From Saccharicrinis sp963665705 (lineage in GTDB: Bacteria; Bacteroidota; Bacteroidia; Bacteroidales; Marinilabiliaceae): a stretch of DNA of 64,000 nucleotides. Below the pieces are notes generated by a model. The model was not told the origin of the DNA, made no database searches, and saw only the letters and a list, made by a program, of their open reading frames with translations. Each line of letters starts with the position of its first letter. The stretch's first letter is position 1. The stretch lies in contig OY762448.1 of assembly GCA_963665705.1 (NCBI GenBank), forward strand, positions 248,001-312,000, in the 5' to 3' direction. Shown piece by piece: positions 17,656 to 27,610 of this stretch. The position numbers were made by a program, and so were the translations under genes.

Positions 17656-20600
17656 ATGCGGAAATTAGCATTATTTCTGTCTATGGTTCTTTTTATTGGA
17701 CTACAGACAATGTCAGCCCAAACAAAAGCTATTTCAGGTAAAGTTGTCGATGATCTTGGCGAGGCTATACCTGGAGTATCTATTATTGTTAAGGGTACAA
17801 CAACAGGGACGATTTCTCGTCCAGATGGTACATATAATTTAAATGTACCAGAAGATGCAACGGCTATTGTTTTTACATTTGTAGGAATGACGTTGCAAGA
17901 AGTGCCTTATACAGGGCAAGCAACTATTAATGTTACTATGCAGTCTGATGCTATTGATATGGATGAGGTTGTTGTAACGGCTCTTGGAATCTCAAGAGAA
18001 AAGAAATCTCTAGGATATGCAGTTCAGGAAGTTTCTGGTGAGGATATGAATAAAATCCAATCTTCCAATTTTGCAACAGCTCTTTCGGGTAAAGTTGCAG
18101 GTGTGCAGATTTCGAATGGAACGAATCTTGGGGGGTCTTCTAATGTAATAATTCGAGGTTCATCTTCTTTATCGGGTAGTAACCAAGCTTTATTTGTAGT
18201 TGATGGAGTACCTATTGATAATAGTATTAATAATTCTGATTACCAGTCAGAAGGTGGTGCTGGTTATGACTATGGTAATGCCGCATCTGATATTAGTCAA
18301 AATGATATTGAATCTGTAAGTGTACTTAAAGGTGCAGCAGCAACAGCCTTATATGGATCAAGAGCTGCAAATGGTGTAATTCTTATTACAACAAAAAAAG
18401 GAACTAGTAAGAAAAAGGGTCTTGGTGTAACCGTTAATTATAATCTTACTTTAAGTGAGATTGATAAGAAAACTTTACCTGACTATCAAAATGAATATGG
18501 CGCTGGATATGGTACAAATTTAGGTTGGTATAGTCATCCTGTATATGACGCTCTTGATGGAGCAGATATTGATGGTGATGGCAATGTAGATGCGTTAACA
18601 CCATATTATGATGATGCCTCAAGAGGTGAGCGATTTGATAAAGATTTGTTGGTATATCAATGGGATGCTTTTGATCCTGAGTCTCCAAATTATATGACAG
18701 CGACTCCTTATGTGGCTACTAAAAATGGACCAGAAACCTTCTTTGAAACAGGAGTAGCACATACAACAAATGTTAGTTTAACCGGAGGTTCTGAAACAAC
18801 AGATTTTAGAATGTCATATACTAATTTTGATCAAAAAGGTATAATGCCAAATAGTAAATTGCAGAAAAATAATTTTGCACTTACTGCTTCTCATAAGCTG
18901 ATGGATAATTTAAAAGCATCAGGATCCCTAACATTTACAAATAATCGTGGTAAAGGTAGGGCTTCGACTGGTTATTCTACTAATATTATGTCAATGTTTC
19001 GTCAGTGGTATCAGGTAAATGTTGATCTTGCAATGCAAGAAAAGTTATATAAAGAAACTGGTCGCAATATTACATGGAACAGGAAAAGTGCATCAAATGG
19101 AGTTCCTGCTTTCTGGGATAATCCATATTGGGCTAGGTATGAAAACTATCAAACAGACGAACGTAATCGTATTATTGGATATGCTCAGTTGGATTACGAT
19201 TTTAATAAAAATCTTAGTTTTATGGGGCGTTATTCATTGGATACTTATAATACGTTGCAAGAAGAGCGTAAAGCTGTAGGTTCTGTTGCTGGAGCTTTTG
19301 GTATAAATTTTCCGGATGTGAGTTCTGGATATGCTCGTAAAACATATTATGTAATGGAACGTAATATTGATTTCTTATTGAAGTATAAAGCAAATATCAC
19401 GGAGAAGTTAAATTTTAATGGATTGATAGGTACAAACATCAGACGCAAAACTTATGATTATGTATTTGCTTCGACTAGTGGTGGATTATCTGTTCCAGGA
19501 ATTTATGCCTTAAGTAATAGTGTTGATGCAATGCAACCTCCTGTGGAAGAATATTATAAAAAAGGTGTTAATGGTATTTTTGCAAGTGCTTCTTTTGGTT
19601 ATAATAATACCGTATTTTTAGATGCTACTATTCGTAGAGATCAATCTTCTACATTACCAACTAATAATAATGAGTACTACTATCCTTCGGTAACGGGTAG
19701 TTTTATTTTCTCAAATTTGATAGAGAGTGATATTTTATCATTTGGTAAAATTAGATTGAATTACGCCGAAGTAGGTAATGATGCTCCTGCGTTAAGTACG
19801 AAAGATACTTATACTGGAAATGCTCCTCTTAATGGAAATTCATTAGTTACTGTTCCTGATACTAAAAAGAATGCAGAATTGAAACCAGAAAGACAGGTTG
19901 CTTATGAAGCAGGTGTTGAAATGAAATTTTTACATAATCGTTTAGGATTAGATGTTGCTTTATATAAGAATAGTACATTTGACCAGTTGATGGATGTTTC
20001 GGTTTCTTTTGCAACAGGATATAATGCTAAATGGGTTAATGCTGGTGAAATTGAAAATAAAGGTATTGAATTATTTTTAACAGGTACACCAATTAAAACA
20101 GCTGACTTTTCTTGGGATATTGCATTAAACTGGTCTAAAAATACTAATAAAGTTGTTGAGTTATATACTGATGCAGCTGGAAATAAAGTAACTAATCTTG
20201 AGTTAGGAAGTTTACAAGGTGGTATTACAATTAATGCAAGAGTAGGTGAGGCTTATGGTGCAATTTTAGGTACAGATTATGTATATGAAAAAACTACAGG
20301 AAAACCAATTGTGAAATCGAATGGAAGATATGCAGTTTCTGCAACTAATGATAATGTTATTGGTAATGTTAATCCAGATTGGACTGGTGGAGTTAATAAC
20401 TCGTTTAGATATAAAAACTTATCGTTAGGTTTCTTAATTGATATTCAGCATGGAGGAGATATCTTCTCGTTAGATCATTGGTATGGTGCTGCAACTGGTT
20501 TATACAAAGAAAGTGCTGGCTTAAATGATTTAGGTAATCCTAAAAGAGACCCTATTACATATGATGCAAGTGGTGCGTATGCTAGTAATAGTGGAGGAAC

Positions 20601-20955
20601 TCTTAATCCAGGAGTCGATGCTGACGGTAACGTAAATACAGTTAGAGTTAGTGATGAAAGTTATGGAGCAGCTGGTTATGCTGTAGATCCTAATAAAAGA
20701 TATGTATATGATGCATCTTTTGTTAAATTGAGAGAGCTTTCATTAACGTATGGTCTTCCAAAGAGTTTATTAGAAAAAACGTTTATTTCTTCAGCTTCGG
20801 TAAGTTTTGTTGGATCTAATTTGTGGATCATTCATAAGAATCTGCCATATTCGGATCCAGAGGCTTCTCAAGGTGCGGGCAATATTAGAGGTTGGCAAAG
20901 TGGTACATTACCTGCTACCAAAAATTTTGGATTCAATGTTAATCTTAAATTTTAA
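17656..20955 (+). CDS. SusC/RagA-type TonB-dependent outer membrane transporter 1
   Basis: The 1099-residue protein has a signal peptide (cleavage probably after SAQ, ~residue 22). A carboxypeptidase-regulatory-like domain (~24-105) starts with ISGKVVDD and ends MDEVVVTALG, the usual TonB-contact junction. A plug domain (~115-250) with VIIRGSSSL, LFVVDGVP and ALYGSRAANGVILITTKKG follows, then a 22-strand barrel ending in Phe. It would import a large ligand together with the SusD protein encoded 17 bp downstream. No degradative enzyme lies nearby, so the substrate (glycan or peptide) is unknown. The first ~110 residues are highly similar to the second SusC. Confidence 0.92.
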   Translation: MRKLALFLSMVLFIGLQTMSAQTKAISGKVVDDLGEAIPGVSIIVKGTTTGTISRPDGTYNLNVPEDATAIVFTFVGMTLQEVPYTGQATINVTMQSDAIDMDEVVVTALGISREKKSLGYAVQEVSGEDMNKIQSSNFATALSGKVAGVQISNGTNLGGSSNVIIRGSSSLSGSNQALFVVDGVPIDNSINNSDYQSEGGAGYDYGNAASDISQNDIESVSVLKGAAATALYGSRAANGVILITTKKGTSKKKGLGVTVNYNLTLSEIDKKTLPDYQNEYGAGYGTNLGWYSHPVYDALDGADIDGDGNVDALTPYYDDASRGERFDKDLLVYQWDAFDPESPNYMTATPYVATKNGPETFFETGVAHTTNVSLTGGSETTDFRMSYTNFDQKGIMPNSKLQKNNFALTASHKLMDNLKASGSLTFTNNRGKGRASTGYSTNIMSMFRQWYQVNVDLAMQEKLYKETGRNITWNRKSASNGVPAFWDNPYWARYENYQTDERNRIIGYAQLDYDFNKNLSFMGRYSLDTYNTLQEERKAVGSVAGAFGINFPDVSSGYARKTYYVMERNIDFLLKYKANITEKLNFNGLIGTNIRRKTYDYVFASTSGGLSVPGIYALSNSVDAMQPPVEEYYKKGVNGIFASASFGYNNTVFLDATIRRDQSSTLPTNNNEYYYPSVTGSFIFSNLIESDILSFGKIRLNYAEVGNDAPALSTKDTYTGNAPLNGNSLVTVPDTKKNAELKPERQVAYEAGVEMKFLHNRLGLDVALYKNSTFDQLMDVSVSFATGYNAKWVNAGEIENKGIELFLTGTPIKTADFSWDIALNWSKNTNKVVELYTDAAGNKVTNLELGSLQGGITINARVGEAYGAILGTDYVYEKTTGKPIVKSNGRYAVSATNDNVIGNVNPDWTGGVNNSFRYKNLSLGFLIDIQHGGDIFSLDHWYGAATGLYKESAGLNDLGNPKRDPITYDASGAYASNSGGTLNPGVDADGNVNTVRVSDESYGAAGYAVDPNKRYVYDASFVKLRELSLTYGLPKSLLEKTFISSASVSFVGSNLWIIHKNLPYSDPEASQGAGNIRGWQSGTLPATKNFGFNVNLKF

Positions 20956-20972
20956 TCGAAAAAAGGAAAGAT

Positions 20973-22556
20973 ATGAAATATATATATAAATTATCAATAA
21001 TACTCCTGATTATTGTTAGTGCATGTACTGATAAATTTGAGGAATTTAATACTGATGTTAAAAATCCAGCTGTAGTTTCTGGGGAGTCTTTGTTTTCTAA
21101 TGCAGAGAAGTCTTTATCTGATCAGATTAATAATACTAATGTAAATAGAAATATATTTAAGTTAATGTCTCAGTATTGGACAGAAACTCAGTATATTGAT
21201 GAGGCAAACTATGATTTGGTAAAGCGTAATATTCCTCAAAATATTTGGAGATATTTTTACCGAAGGACTTTAACAGATCTTAAAGAGGCAGCTACTCTTA
21301 TTGAATCAACAGAAGTGCTTGCATCATTAGAAAGTCAAAAGCAAAACAAATTACATATTATTGAAATATTAAATGTGTATGTTTATCAACGTTTAGTTGA
21401 TATCTTTGGTATGGTACCATATTCTCAATCATTAGATATTGAAAATGTGTATCCTGTTTATGAAGCAGGAGAGGATATTTATGAAGATTTGTTTGTTCGA
21501 TTGGATGCTGCAATTAGTGGATTAGATGTAGATGCAGGTAGTTTTGGTGATGCTGATTTGTATTATGGTGGATCAGTAGCATCATGGATTAAATTTGCAA
21601 ATACTTTAAAAGTACGTATGGGGATAACTATTGCAGATTATGATGAGTCTTTAGCTAAAAAAGCTGTTGAAGAAGGTGTTAAGGGGTGTTTTGATTCGGC
21701 TGCAGATAATTGTTTGTTCAGTTATGCTACTTCTGCCCCAAATTATAATCCATTATATGAGGACTTGGTTGTTTCTGGACGTGATGATTTTATTCCTGCA
21801 AACACAATTGTAAATGTTATGCAAAGTTTAGATGATCCTAGATTAACCTCGTTTTTTAATAATCCAGTTGTTTTTCCATTCCCTATAGATGAAGCCGGGA
21901 ATGCATTAGATTCATTAATTACCTCTGATGTAGTAGCTGGTTTAAGGTTAATTGATGCAGACGGAAATGAAGAGTATAGAGAAACTCCTTTTACAATGAG
22001 TGCAACAGATGATGAGGATTTAATGTTGATAAATGGAGGAGAATATGGTTATGGAGCTTCTTATGCTGGTTTTAGTCATATTGAAGATAGAATTAAGGAG
22101 CCTACTTTTGAAGGTATTATGTTGACTTATTCTGAATTGCAATTTTATTTAGCAGAGGCTGCAGAACGAGGATATACTGTACCGAAATCAGCAGTTGAGT
22201 ATTACAATGCAGGAATTAAAGCATCTTTTGAGTTCTGGGGAACCGAGGGTGTAGACGATTATTTATTATCAACAAAAGTTGCTTATGCTTCAGCAGAAGG
22301 TGACTGGAAGCAGAAGATTGCGGTACAGTCTTGGTTAGCTTCTTATACTAGAGGTTTAGTAGGTTATAATACATGGCGTAGACTTGATTATCCAATATTT
22401 AATATTCCTCAGAATGCTGAGGTTTATGAAGATATACCTGTTCGTTTTACTTTCCCAATTAACGAGCAAACATTAAATGAAGTTAATTATAAAGCTGCAT
22501 CAGCTGAATTAGGTGGAGATTTAATTTCAACTAAAATTTTCTGGGACGTTAATTAA
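20973..22556 (+). CDS. SusD/RagB-family surface lipoprotein 1
   Basis: A 527-residue lipoprotein (lipobox IVSAC, Cys18) of the SusD/RagB group, most like the SusD-like_2 subfamily: KFEEFNTDVKNP near the start, the TPR-type helices with LHIIEILNVYVYQRLVDIFG, WIKFANTLKVRMG in the middle and a C-terminal YNTWRRLDYP. It caps the SusC barrel on the cell surface and helps bind the ligand. The transcript then reaches the repeat element and terminator at 22588-22660. Confidence 0.9.
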   Translation: MKYIYKLSIILLIIVSACTDKFEEFNTDVKNPAVVSGESLFSNAEKSLSDQINNTNVNRNIFKLMSQYWTETQYIDEANYDLVKRNIPQNIWRYFYRRTLTDLKEAATLIESTEVLASLESQKQNKLHIIEILNVYVYQRLVDIFGMVPYSQSLDIENVYPVYEAGEDIYEDLFVRLDAAISGLDVDAGSFGDADLYYGGSVASWIKFANTLKVRMGITIADYDESLAKKAVEEGVKGCFDSAADNCLFSYATSAPNYNPLYEDLVVSGRDDFIPANTIVNVMQSLDDPRLTSFFNNPVVFPFPIDEAGNALDSLITSDVVAGLRLIDADGNEEYRETPFTMSATDDEDLMLINGGEYGYGASYAGFSHIEDRIKEPTFEGIMLTYSELQFYLAEAAERGYTVPKSAVEYYNAGIKASFEFWGTEGVDDYLLSTKVAYASAEGDWKQKIAVQSWLASYTRGLVGYNTWRRLDYPIFNIPQNAEVYEDIPVRFTFPINEQTLNEVNYKAASAELGGDLISTKIFWDVN

Positions 22557-22587
22557 TGATATTGATTAATAATACTTCAACTAAGCT

Positions 22588-22660
22588 GTGGTGGGACACA
22601 TAGATTAAAGGTTTAGTTGTGTGAGTGGGAGCAGATCCGATTGGGTCTGCCCTTTTTTTG
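22588..22660 (+). repeat. 3' element copy 1 with terminator
   Basis: A ~70-bp sequence starting GTGGTGGGACACATAGATTA and ending in a terminator. It recurs almost unchanged at 29213-29285. GCAGATCC pairs with GGGTCTGC (one T-G wobble) and is followed by CCTTTTTTT. An upstream ACACA/TGTGT pairing may form a second stem. The non-terminator part is as conserved as the terminator, which plain termination does not require; a 3'-derived small RNA or stabilising element is possible. Confidence 0.75.
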
Positions 22661-22707
22661 TTTTCACCTAGATAGTGTTTATAAAAGTTAAAAAAAATAA
22701 AATATAT

Positions 22708-22738
22708 TTTGCATTAATCGAATTAATTAGTAAATTGG
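22708..22738 (+). promoter_or_regulatory. Candidate promoter of the second SusC/SusD unit
   Basis: TTTG (22708-22711), a 19-bp spacer and TAAATTGG (22731-22738, one mismatch to TAnnTTTG). The predicted start near 22744 lies 14 nt before the C-rich hairpin, matching the 15-nt distance in unit 1. Confidence 0.45.
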
Positions 22739-22743
22739 TTTTG

Positions 22744-23019
22744 CAATTTTCAAAAGAAAGTGTCCCCACTTTGTTTACAGCATAACTTTAATAAGTAAAA
22801 ATCTTTAAATCTTAAATCTTTATGAAAACTGCTCACCGATTGTTTGTGCTTTTTTATTAATCGTTAAAACTCTAGGTCTCTCAGGCCTTATGCAGAGTTG
22901 TATAATGCTATTCTGGCATTGTGATTTTCCTCTTTACAAGAACTAATCTGTTTTCTTGTATCTCTATTCTTTGAATAACTATTAGCAAATACATATTATT
23001 AATTTAAACCTTTTGTTTT
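22744..23019 (+). promoter_or_regulatory. Long structured leader of susC unit 2
   Basis: It has the same parts as leader 1: hairpin AAGTG/CACTT with C-rich loop (22758-22771), short ORF (22822-22860), perfect 8-bp stem TACAAGAA/TTCTTGTA (22935-22960) and a final conserved block containing TTAATTTAAACCTTTTG. Between them lie extra hairpins, AACTCT/AGAGTT (~22867-22900) and AATGC/GCATT (~22905-22921), not seen in leader 1. Conservation of stems while intervening sequence differs argues for RNA function. Confidence 0.5.
22822..22860 (+). CDS. Short upstream ORF in susC leader 2 (candidate leader peptide)
   Basis: ATG, eleven more sense codons and TAA encode MKTAHRLFVLFY. The ATG follows CTTAAATCTTT, like the AT-rich initiation regions of the susC genes here. 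It has no sequence similarity to the leader-1 peptide beyond length and position, so the act of translation rather than the peptide may matter. Confidence 0.3.
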   Translation: MKTAHRLFVLFY

Positions 23020-26000
23020 ATGCGGAAATTAGTATTATTTCTGTCTATAATCCTTTTTGTGGGATTGCAGACGTTATCGGCCCAGACAAAAGCTATTTCA
23101 GGTAAGGTTATTGATGATCTTGGCGAAGCAATACCTGGGGTATCTATCATGGTTAAGGGTACTACAATGGGGACGGTTACACGTCCGGATGGTACTTATA
23201 ATTTAAATGTACCAGGAGATGCAACTGCAATTCTATTTACATTTGTAGGGATGGAAATGCAGGAAGTGCCTTTTACTGGACAGTCAACGATTAATGTTAC
23301 AATGACATCTGATACTGAAGATTTAGATGAAGTTGTAGTAACTGCAGTTGGTATAAAAAGAGCAAAACGGTCTTTAGGGTATGCTGTATCAACTGTAGAG
23401 TCAGAGTCGTTAACTGACGCTAGGGATGCTAATGTTGTTAATTCTTTAGCCGGAAAAGTTGCTGGTGTTCAAATTACTCAACAGTCAGGTTCTCTTGGTG
23501 GTGGATCAAAAATATTAATAAGAGGGGCAAGTTCTATGGCAGGAGGAAATGATCCTTTATTTGTTATAGATGGTGTACCGGTTTCGAATTCTAGTTATAA
23601 TGGAACTCGAAATGAAATTATTTCTGGTGGAGTTGATGTTGGGAATAAAGCCAGTGATTTAAATCCTGATGATATTGAATCTATTAGTGTTTTAAAGGGG
23701 GCTGCAGCAACTGCCTTGTATGGATCAAGAGCTAAGGATGGAGCATTAATTATTACTACAAAGAAGGGTAAAAAGGGTGCTAAAAAGATAAGTGTATCAA
23801 TAAATTCATCCTTTAGAATGGATAACGTTCTTAAACTTCCTGATTTTCAAAATGAATATGGTCCAGGTAGTTATGGTGAGTATAAATTAGAAAGCCAAAA
23901 TGGTTGGGGACCAAAAATCAGTGAGGTTGCAGATCAGAAATTTGAAAATTTCCTTGGAGAAGAAGTACAATTAAAAGCCTATCCTGATAATGTTAAAGAT
24001 TTTTATGATACAGGCTATTCATATATAAATAGTGTTGCATTTTCAGGAGGTGGTGATGATGGTGATTTTCGAGTAGGTTATACTAACCTATATCAAACAG
24101 GAGTTGTGCCTGAGAGTGAATTGAAAAGAAATTCTTTATCATTTAATTCTGGACGTGAATTGTCAGATAAATTAAAGGCAAGAGCTACATTTAATTATGT
24201 GAAGACCCAGATTGATGGTAAACCAGCACAAGGATCTAATAATCCTAATGTATTAGCATCAATGGTCAATGGTATGCCAAGGACAATGGATGTAAAATTA
24301 TTAGAAGATAATGTATATGATGAAGATGGACAGTATATTTCTCCAAATTCAAAAAATGCAAACAACCCATATTGGGTAGCAAAAAATAATAAATTTACAC
24401 AAGATATGAATAGGTTTTATGGTAGTTTTACTTTGAATTATGAACCTATTGAAAATTTAATTATAACAGAACGAGCTGGTGGAGATGTGTATTTTGATAA
24501 TAGACGTCAAGTTACAAGAAAGGGTACATTTGGTGCTTTAACAGGAAGTTTCTTTGATAGAAATCTACAAGGAAAAGATTTTAATAATGATATAACAATT
24601 AGTTATTCAAAAGATGATTTAATTGATGGATTAAATCTAACAACGTTAATTGGTCATAATGTTAACCAAAGAACTTTTGATGAAGTTACTGTGGATAATA
24701 ATGATTTGATTATAGATGAGTTATATAATTATACTAATGCAGAATCAACCACTACAACAAATTATACAGAAAAGAGAAGGTTGACAGGATTATATTATGA
24801 TGTTTCTTTATCATACAATAATTATTTGTTTTTTAATCTTACAGGTCGTAATGATTGGAGTTCAACATTACCGAAAAATAATAATTCATACTTTTATCCT
24901 TCTATAAGTCTTGGATTTGTATTTTCTGAATTATTACCTACTAATGAAATTCTTTCTTATGGAAAAATCCGGGGTAATTTTGCAAATGTAGGTAGTGATG
25001 AAGATCCTTATCAATTGGATTTTCAATATTATCCAGATGAAGAATATTTCAATCAATATGTAAGCAGTGGTACTTATCCACATGGTGGAGTTTTGGCGTT
25101 TACAGGACCAAGTACTATTCCTCCAGGTAATACCTTAAAACCTCAAAATCAAAAGTCATGGGAAGTTGGAGCTGAACTTAAATTTATTAATGATAGAATT
25201 GGTTTAGATTTTACTTATTATAATACGGTAACTGAGGATCAAATTTTAAGTGTTCCAATTTCTCCAACTTCAGGATTTAATTATAAAAAAGTTAACGCAG
25301 GATCTGTAAGTAATAAAGGTTTTGAGGTTATGTTAACAGGAACGCCAATTGCTCAACCAAATGGATTTAGATGGGATTTTTCTCTGAATTTTTCTGCAAA
25401 TAAAAATACAGTTGAAAAATTAGCATCAGGAGTTGATGAATTATCATTAACAAGCGGTTGGAGTGGTCTTGTTATAAAGGCAATTCCAGGTAAAACATTT
25501 GGAATGTATGGTACTGGTTTTAAACGCGATGATGCTGGAAATTATGTGATTAGTGATCAAACTGGATTACGTGTGGTTGAAGATAATGTTAGATTGGGAG
25601 ATATATATCCAGAGTGGACATTAGGTATAAGAAATGAATTCTCGTATAAGGGAATTAGTTTGAGTGGTTTAATTGATATTCGTCAAGGAGGAGTTATTTA
25701 TTCAAATACTGTTGCTGATCTAAGGTATTCTGGTTTAGCTAAAGAAACTTTGGTTAATAGAGATAAAACATTTATAGATATAGGAGTTAATGAGGTTGAA
25801 GGTTCAGATGGTGAAATTACATATGTTGAAAATGCAACACCAGTTAGAGGTATTCAGGATTTTTGGCAAGGTCATTCTCTAACATCAACTGCTGAGTCTA
25901 ATACTTTTGATGCTTCTTACGTAAAACTTAGAGAAATTGTTTTATCATATCAGTTACCCAATAGTTTGATTAGTAAAACACCATTTGGAAGTATTGTTGT

Positions 26001-26160
26001 TGGTGCAGAAGCAAGAAATGTATGGATTATTAAAGATCATGTTCCTCATATTGATCCTGAAGTTAATTTCTTTGGTTCTAGTTTGACTGGAGATGGAGTT
26101 GAGTTTGGTAGTGTTCCTTCAGTAAGAAGTGTAGGTTTTAATCTTAAATGTACTTTCTAA
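23020..26160 (+). CDS. SusC/RagA-type TonB-dependent outer membrane transporter 2
   Basis: A 1046-residue transporter with signal peptide (to ~SAQ22), carboxypeptidase-like domain (~24-105), plug (RGASSMAGGNDPLFVIDGVP; ALYGSRAKDGALIITTKKG) and barrel ending LKCTF. The N-terminal ~110 residues closely match SusC 1, while the barrel differs strongly, so the two probably share regulation and TonB contact but import different ligands. The downstream SusD starts 11 bp after the stop. The internal Cys in the last strand (K-C-T-F) is unusual but harmless. Confidence 0.92.
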   Translation: MRKLVLFLSIILFVGLQTLSAQTKAISGKVIDDLGEAIPGVSIMVKGTTMGTVTRPDGTYNLNVPGDATAILFTFVGMEMQEVPFTGQSTINVTMTSDTEDLDEVVVTAVGIKRAKRSLGYAVSTVESESLTDARDANVVNSLAGKVAGVQITQQSGSLGGGSKILIRGASSMAGGNDPLFVIDGVPVSNSSYNGTRNEIISGGVDVGNKASDLNPDDIESISVLKGAAATALYGSRAKDGALIITTKKGKKGAKKISVSINSSFRMDNVLKLPDFQNEYGPGSYGEYKLESQNGWGPKISEVADQKFENFLGEEVQLKAYPDNVKDFYDTGYSYINSVAFSGGGDDGDFRVGYTNLYQTGVVPESELKRNSLSFNSGRELSDKLKARATFNYVKTQIDGKPAQGSNNPNVLASMVNGMPRTMDVKLLEDNVYDEDGQYISPNSKNANNPYWVAKNNKFTQDMNRFYGSFTLNYEPIENLIITERAGGDVYFDNRRQVTRKGTFGALTGSFFDRNLQGKDFNNDITISYSKDDLIDGLNLTTLIGHNVNQRTFDEVTVDNNDLIIDELYNYTNAESTTTTNYTEKRRLTGLYYDVSLSYNNYLFFNLTGRNDWSSTLPKNNNSYFYPSISLGFVFSELLPTNEILSYGKIRGNFANVGSDEDPYQLDFQYYPDEEYFNQYVSSGTYPHGGVLAFTGPSTIPPGNTLKPQNQKSWEVGAELKFINDRIGLDFTYYNTVTEDQILSVPISPTSGFNYKKVNAGSVSNKGFEVMLTGTPIAQPNGFRWDFSLNFSANKNTVEKLASGVDELSLTSGWSGLVIKAIPGKTFGMYGTGFKRDDAGNYVISDQTGLRVVEDNVRLGDIYPEWTLGIRNEFSYKGISLSGLIDIRQGGVIYSNTVADLRYSGLAKETLVNRDKTFIDIGVNEVEGSDGEITYVENATPVRGIQDFWQGHSLTSTAESNTFDASYVKLREIVLSYQLPNSLISKTPFGSIVVGAEARNVWIIKDHVPHIDPEVNFFGSSLTGDGVEFGSVPSVRSVGFNLKCTF

Positions 26161-26171
26161 AAGAGTTAATT

Positions 26172-27599
26172 ATGAGAAAAATAATATTTATAATAAGTGT
26201 TGTTATAATTGGAATGTTAACGTCATGTGAATCTTGGTTAGATGTTAATACTAATCCTAATTCAGCAACAACAGTAGAGCCTGCATATTTATATTCAGGT
26301 GCTATTACAGCATTTTCTGCCAATAGAATAGGTGGAGATGGTTTTTGTCCTATTGGTACCGGAAGTCAAATGTGGTCTTCAGGTGGTTTGTGGGGTAATT
26401 ACGGAGATTTTTATGTTTTTAGTCCATATAGTACAGGTAATTGTTTTAGTATTGTATATGGAACTGCAGGGAAAAATTTATTCTTAGCTGTAGAAGAAGC
26501 GGAAAAGAAAACTCCTGTTCAAACAAATACTATTGCACAATGTATGATTTTTTCTGCTGAGACCTTTTTTCAGAATACTTTAACATATGGAGATATTCCG
26601 ATGACAGAGTCTTTTGATATGACTATTGATAAACCCAAATATGATACTCAAGAACAAGTGTTAGATAGTATTGTATTAATGTTAGATGCAGCCATAGATA
26701 TGATAGATGAATCAAATACTGCAATTTCTACAAATGATTTAGTTTATGGTGGAGATATGGATTCATGGAAAAGTTTAGCAAAATCTTTAAAGTTTCGAAC
26801 TTTAATGTATATGGTAGATAGAAAAACAGAATATGCAAGTAAGATAACTGCAATGCTAGAAGAGGGGGGGATGATTAGTGAACAAGATGGTAATTTTGCA
26901 TTTCCATACTTTGATGTTGCCGGTAATAGAAATGCAATGTGGACAATTGGAGATCAGTATTATGGAGAGGAAGGAATTGATGATTTTTTTATGACACCAG
27001 AGGATGGGGATATTATGAATCCAACAAATGATCCAAGACGTAGCATTTATTTTAAACCAGGTGAAGACGCAGGTGGCGACTTTATTGGTTGTGCTGCGTC
27101 AGAAGATGCTACAACATCTTCTGCATATTATAATGCTGCAAATTTAGCAAAACCTGATCAAGAAGATGTAATGTTTTCTTTATCGGAACAATTATTGTTG
27201 GAGGCAGAAGCAGAAGTAAGGTTTAATAATGATCTTGTTACTGCTGAAGCAAAATTTGATGCTGGACTAAAAGCGTCTCTATCTTATTGGGGAATTGATG
27301 AATTAGCTCAAAATTCGTTTGTTGCACAATTTTCTTTTACATCTGTGGACCAGGCATTGAAATTAATTCATGAACAACAATGGGTTGATCTTATTCCAAG
27401 ACCAATTGAAGGATGGTCAAATTGGAGGCGTTCAGGATCAGATGGTAATGAGGTACCTGCATTGACAGTGCCAATTAATGCCAACTCACCAGATTTATTT
27501 AGAAGATGGCCTTATCCAACAGCAGAAAGATCAGCTAATTTGGATAATATGCCATCTCCTCTACCAGAGATATATGATAATATGTGGTTTGATTTATAA
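26172..27599 (+). CDS. SusD/RagB-family surface lipoprotein 2
   Basis: A SusD-like_2 lipoprotein of 475 residues (lipobox MLTSC, Cys19; SWLDVNTNPNSAT follows). The frame can be extended to 26148, inside susC 2, but the ATG at 26172 gives the proper signal peptide. Typical parts are the ETFFQNTLTYGDIPMTE region, MDSWKSLAKSLKFRTLMYM and the C-terminal IEGWSNWRRSG. It pairs with SusC 2 for ligand capture at the cell surface. Confidence 0.9.
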   Translation: MRKIIFIISVVIIGMLTSCESWLDVNTNPNSATTVEPAYLYSGAITAFSANRIGGDGFCPIGTGSQMWSSGGLWGNYGDFYVFSPYSTGNCFSIVYGTAGKNLFLAVEEAEKKTPVQTNTIAQCMIFSAETFFQNTLTYGDIPMTESFDMTIDKPKYDTQEQVLDSIVLMLDAAIDMIDESNTAISTNDLVYGGDMDSWKSLAKSLKFRTLMYMVDRKTEYASKITAMLEEGGMISEQDGNFAFPYFDVAGNRNAMWTIGDQYYGEEGIDDFFMTPEDGDIMNPTNDPRRSIYFKPGEDAGGDFIGCAASEDATTSSAYYNAANLAKPDQEDVMFSLSEQLLLEAEAEVRFNNDLVTAEAKFDAGLKASLSYWGIDELAQNSFVAQFSFTSVDQALKLIHEQQWVDLIPRPIEGWSNWRRSGSDGNEVPALTVPINANSPDLFRRWPYPTAERSANLDNMPSPLPEIYDNMWFDL

Positions 27600-27610
27600 A
27601 ATAGAAAGAC

